Source: Nitrososphaerota archaeon (GTDB lineage Archaea > Thermoproteota > Nitrososphaeria > Nitrososphaerales > Nitrosopumilaceae). Taken from it: a stretch of 49,133 nucleotides of DNA. Shown one piece after another: positions 46,891 through 49,133 of the stretch (positions within the stretch are counted from its first letter, which is position 1; every line of letters begins with the position of its first letter). The translations under genes and the position numbers were made by a program. Location of the stretch: assembly GCA_028866655.1 (NCBI GenBank), contig JAGWHQ010000011.1:1-49133 (forward strand), in the 5' to 3' direction. Under the pieces are notes generated by a model, which was given only the letters and a program-made list of their open reading frames with translations, ran no database searches and had not been told where the DNA came from.

Positions 46891-48609
46891 TTGGCTAAGA
46901 TTGTGTTAACTGCAGACCGTACATTGATGTCTCCTTATCGTGGGATTTCGCTTGCAACTTTCTTTGGTTGTGCTCCTGCAGTAGATCCACATAGACCAAA
47001 AAACAGTTTCTGGTATTACATTCTAAAAGATCAAGTGACTCCAAAAGTGCTCTTTGATTTTATCTGCAATCCTATAGGTCAAAAGAATGGTGTTGCAAAT
47101 TATGCTCCATATGGATTAAGAAAAGTCGAAGCAGCTCTTCTCCGAGATGGATACAAGAGAGAAGAAGTTGTGGTAGCACATCCTGATCATGTAGACAAGT
47201 TCATTGGTCCTGAAACCGAAGTGGTTGGAACTTATGAAATGGATCCTCTTGGAATGGGTCCTGTAACTATGACATTTACTTATGGTAGAAAACAGACATC
47301 ATATGATGAATTTTACAATCGCGATTTACACATGAAGATAAATGCTGCAAAAAAGAAAAACGGAAGTCATGCCAAAGTAATTGCTGGCGCTTCTGGAACT
47401 TGGCAGTATAACTATGATCCAAAGAAGATCCAAGAATATGGATTGTATGCAGTACTAGAAGGAGAACTTGGTGGTATTGCACCGGAAATTGATGGACACG
47501 CTGGAGAGTTTTTCAATAAATTAATTGCCGGAGAATTTGAAAACATGAATCCATTTGTCAAGAGTGATTTCAAAGTTGAAGTAAAAGAATTTGGAAAAGA
47601 TAATGAAAAGTTCCACGGTAGATTCATCCACTATTGGGATGAGCCAGATGTTGAAAGCATACCAAACATTGTAGAGCCAAGCATGCACGGAATGGTAGAG
47701 GTCATGAGAGGATGTGGAAGAGGTTGCAAGTTCTGTGATGTTACACTACGACCGTTAAGATACTATTCACCTGAAAAAGTAAAACAAGAGATTGAAGTAA
47801 ACATAAAGAAGGGAGGTCAGCGCAACGCATGGCTCCACAGTGATGATATCTTCGTTTATGGCCTTGACCCAAGAAAGACCAAGAACATGGCTCCAAACAG
47901 AGAAGCATTAGAGGAGCTCTTCAAGGCTGTCATGTCATGTGGAATTGAACACACCAATCCAACTCACGGTACCTTAGCTGGTGCAATTGCTGATGAAAAA
48001 TTACTTCCAAATCTATCCAAGATAATCAAATCTGGCCCTAACAACAAGACTGGAGTTCAATGTGGATTTGAAACAGGAAGTTTAAGATTAATTGGAAAAT
48101 ATGCTGATAGAAAACTTTCTCCATACAAGCCAGAAGAATGGCACTGGGTTGTAAAAGAAGGAGTAAAGACACTAAATGAAAATCACTGGATTCCTGCATT
48201 CACACTAATCATGGGTCTTGACAACGCAGAAACAGAAGAAGACGGATGGGATACAATACGACTAATCAATGAACTAGAAAGAGAACAACCAGAATCCCAG
48301 TTTACTGTAACTCCTCTTACATTTGTCCCAATTGGATTGCTTGAAAAATCAGAGTTCTTTGATATTGGAAATGAATTGACTGCACCACAACTTGGTGTCA
48401 TGTACAAGACATGGCAACACAACTTCAAGTATGGAATCCAGAAATTCATGGACAAGACAGGAAGCAACAATACTCTAAAGAAAAAGGCATTCACAGGTCT
48501 TGCAAGAGCACTAGGTGGTGTTCCATTGACTGCAATGGAGAAATATGCAAGAAGAAAAGGTGCAGAACACGAGAGAGTAATTGAAACAATCAAGACCAAG
48601 TACTGGTAA
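46891..48609 (+). CDS. Radical SAM protein, B12-binding-like N-terminus
   Basis: A 572-residue protein starting at TTG. The N-terminal 240 residues are probably a cobalamin-binding-like or regulatory domain (LATFFGCAPAVDPHRPKNSFWYYI, then ALLRDGYKREEVVVAHPDHVDKFIG). The radical SAM cluster is Cys275-x3-Cys279-x2-Cys282 in MRGCGRGCKFCDVTLRPLRYYS. Further C-terminal parts are GIEHTNPTHGTLAGAI, GPNNKTGVQCGFETGS and AFTLIMGLDNAETEEDGWD. Family: B12-type radical SAM of the YgiQ/methylthiotransferase-like broad group; the reaction is unknown. A TATA box is well placed. Not linked to a metabolic pathway by its neighbours. Confidence 0.85.
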   Translation: MAKIVLTADRTLMSPYRGISLATFFGCAPAVDPHRPKNSFWYYILKDQVTPKVLFDFICNPIGQKNGVANYAPYGLRKVEAALLRDGYKREEVVVAHPDHVDKFIGPETEVVGTYEMDPLGMGPVTMTFTYGRKQTSYDEFYNRDLHMKINAAKKKNGSHAKVIAGASGTWQYNYDPKKIQEYGLYAVLEGELGGIAPEIDGHAGEFFNKLIAGEFENMNPFVKSDFKVEVKEFGKDNEKFHGRFIHYWDEPDVESIPNIVEPSMHGMVEVMRGCGRGCKFCDVTLRPLRYYSPEKVKQEIEVNIKKGGQRNAWLHSDDIFVYGLDPRKTKNMAPNREALEELFKAVMSCGIEHTNPTHGTLAGAIADEKLLPNLSKIIKSGPNNKTGVQCGFETGSLRLIGKYADRKLSPYKPEEWHWVVKEGVKTLNENHWIPAFTLIMGLDNAETEEDGWDTIRLINELEREQPESQFTVTPLTFVPIGLLEKSEFFDIGNELTAPQLGVMYKTWQHNFKYGIQKFMDKTGSNNTLKKKAFTGLARALGGVPLTAMEKYARRKGAEHERVIETIKTKYW

Positions 48610-48660
48610 AATTTTTACTAAAACCAAATACATAAATTGAATTAAAATGAAACTTTATTC

Positions 48661-48840
48661 GTGCCAACTCACGGATCGCTTACTAAAGCAGGAAAAGTAA
48701 GAGGACAAACTCCAAAGGTTCCATCAAGAGAAAGACATGGAACAATATCTATTACACGAAACAAGGATAATTTTAGAAAAAGATTTGTCTTAAAAAGAGT
48801 CCCAGGCCAAAACAAACCAGGCCAACGAAGAAGAAAGTAG
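48661..48840 (+). CDS. rps30e: 30S ribosomal protein S30e
   Basis: A 59-residue protein starting at GTG: MPTHGSLTKAGKVRGQTPKV and ending in a run of Arg and Lys. S30e is known from archaea and eukaryotes; the PxHGSLTKAGKVRxQTPK motif is decisive. It binds near the 16S decoding center. The TATA-like ATAAATT is about 26 nt upstream of the GTG, consistent with a leaderless mRNA. Confidence 0.95.
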   Translation: MPTHGSLTKAGKVRGQTPKVPSRERHGTISITRNKDNFRKRFVLKRVPGQNKPGQRRRK

Positions 48841-48944
48841 AATTTTAAAAATCATCTGTATTCATTCATAAAACAATTAATTTTCTGTATGCGTAATCTG
48901 TCTGAAAATTACAGTCTTGGGTGTTAACCATTACACCTGTCTTC

Positions 48945-48950
48945 TATAAA
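48945..48950 (+). promoter_or_regulatory. TATA-like element before the 48965 hairpin
   Basis: TATAAA, within CTTCTATAAATG, lies about 17-20 nt before the hairpin base. The usual spacing is about 26, so the start would fall a few bases inside the first stem unless another box is used. Confidence 0.4.
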
Positions 48951-48964
48951 TGAAAAAAAATTAT

Positions 48965-49026
48965 CAGATTCTAGCGGTGCCCTTTTGGGGTTTAACCCAA
49001 AAGAACTACCGCCAGTATAGAATCTG
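48965..49026 (+). ncRNA. Candidate structured non-coding RNA with three stacked stems
   Basis: CAGATTCTA (48965-48973) pairs perfectly with TAGAATCTG (49018-49026). GCGGT (48974-48978) then pairs with ACCGC (49008-49012), with a CAGTA bulge on the 3' side. CTTTTGGG (48982-48989) pairs with CCCAAAAG (48996-49003) around a GTTTAA loop. The total is 22 base pairs in 62 nt. The internal loops are asymmetric, reminiscent of guide or kink-turn RNAs, but no ACA box follows. There is no open frame. Strand is assumed from the upstream TATA-like element. Confidence 0.55.
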
Positions 49027-49133
49027 CAATTATTTACTATGCGGGTTACATTGAAAAGAATGTGTTCGTTCATTTCGAACTTGCAAACTGTCTCTCAGGA
49101 TTGGTATGTCATCAAATATTGTTATAAAATAAA

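Larger units (their letters stand above)
48841..49133 (+). other. Gene-free tail of the window with several hairpins
   Basis: No convincing open frame on either strand. Three hairpin-capable segments are present: GGTGT/ACACC around 48920-48937, the strong three-stem element at 48965-49026, and GTTCG/CGAAC at 49064-49080 with a seven-base loop. The region could hold one or more RNA genes, possibly continuing past the window end. Confidence 0.5.

Noticed and set aside
49064-49080. GTTCG/CGAAC hairpin as the T-arm of a tRNA
   Set aside because: The loop TTCATTT lacks the TTCGAAT signature and no acceptor or anticodon stem can be built around it.
1-49133. CRISPR array, prophage or integrated element
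   Set aside because: No series of regularly spaced repeats, no cas, integrase, terminase or capsid genes, and tRNA 3' ends show no duplicated attachment site.

Overview
The window is AT-rich archaeal chromosome. Its gene set points to the phylum Thaumarchaeota (class Nitrososphaeria). It encodes a single small HMf-type histone, topoisomerase VI, ribosomal proteins S11, S17e and S30e, aIF2-beta, aIF1A, Rio1, a Krr1/Dim2-like KH protein, Nop5 with fibrillarin, and an RPC34/TFE-beta-like transcription factor with a cysteine cluster. Many starts are GTG or TTG, with a TATA box 23-30 nt upstream and no Shine-Dalgarno, which indicates leaderless mRNAs. No amo or carbon-fixation genes are present, so the ammonia-oxidiser lifestyle is only inferred from lineage.

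Layout. 1-5.4 kb: end of an unknown gene, rps11, a secreted FN3 protein, thiL, a phosphohexomutase, tRNA-Thr(CGT) and a winged-helix regulator. 5.4-8.6 kb: a cysteine-cluster protein, a small zinc ribbon, a probable structured RNA, a large AIPR-type defence protein, a PH-like protein and tRNA-Cys(GCA). 8.6-12 kb: histone, TatD hydrolase, S17e, then a tRNA-modification cluster: a ThiS/MoaD-Cgi121 fusion, a THUMP/Tan1-like protein and Sua5. 12-16 kb: three tiny genes, a membrane protein coupled to a winged helix, a DUF3068-like sensor kinase and a YggX-like zinc-ribbon protein. 16-21.5 kb: purA, pyrF, Nudix, cis-prenyltransferase, DUF373. 21.5-24.3 kb: DUF5679, PAS kinase, a small RHH-led operon, an HPt-like protein. 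24.4-29.9 kb: a compact informational run (aIF2-beta, DUF424, aIF1A, Rio1, KH, Top6B, Top6A). 30-38 kb: membrane Hsp20-like protein, UbiX, small regulators, MTAP-APT adenine salvage, a 730-residue exported protein and an OLD-like ATPase. 38-46 kb: TFE-beta, FtsJ, Trm1, Lrp-GAF regulator, RNase HII, fibrillarin, Nop5. 46-49 kb: pyrD-pyrK, a radical SAM protein, S30e and a gene-free tail with strong hairpins.

Working together. Pyrimidine (pyrF, pyrD, pyrK) and purine (purA, mtnP, apt) metabolism are both represented. RNA modification is heavily represented (Cgi121, Sua5, Tan1-like, Trm1, FtsJ, Nop5/fibrillarin). Two isolated defence-type genes (AIPR, OLD-like) sit among housekeeping genes with no visible island. 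The points I consider most worth following are the ThiS/MoaD-Cgi121 fusion with an internal Gly-Gly beside Sua5, two candidate structured RNAs, a duplicated terminator-like element around 1.8-2.3 kb, paired operators between a Lrp-GAF gene and a small exported protein, and the very frequent 4-15 nt stop-codon overlaps of convergent genes.
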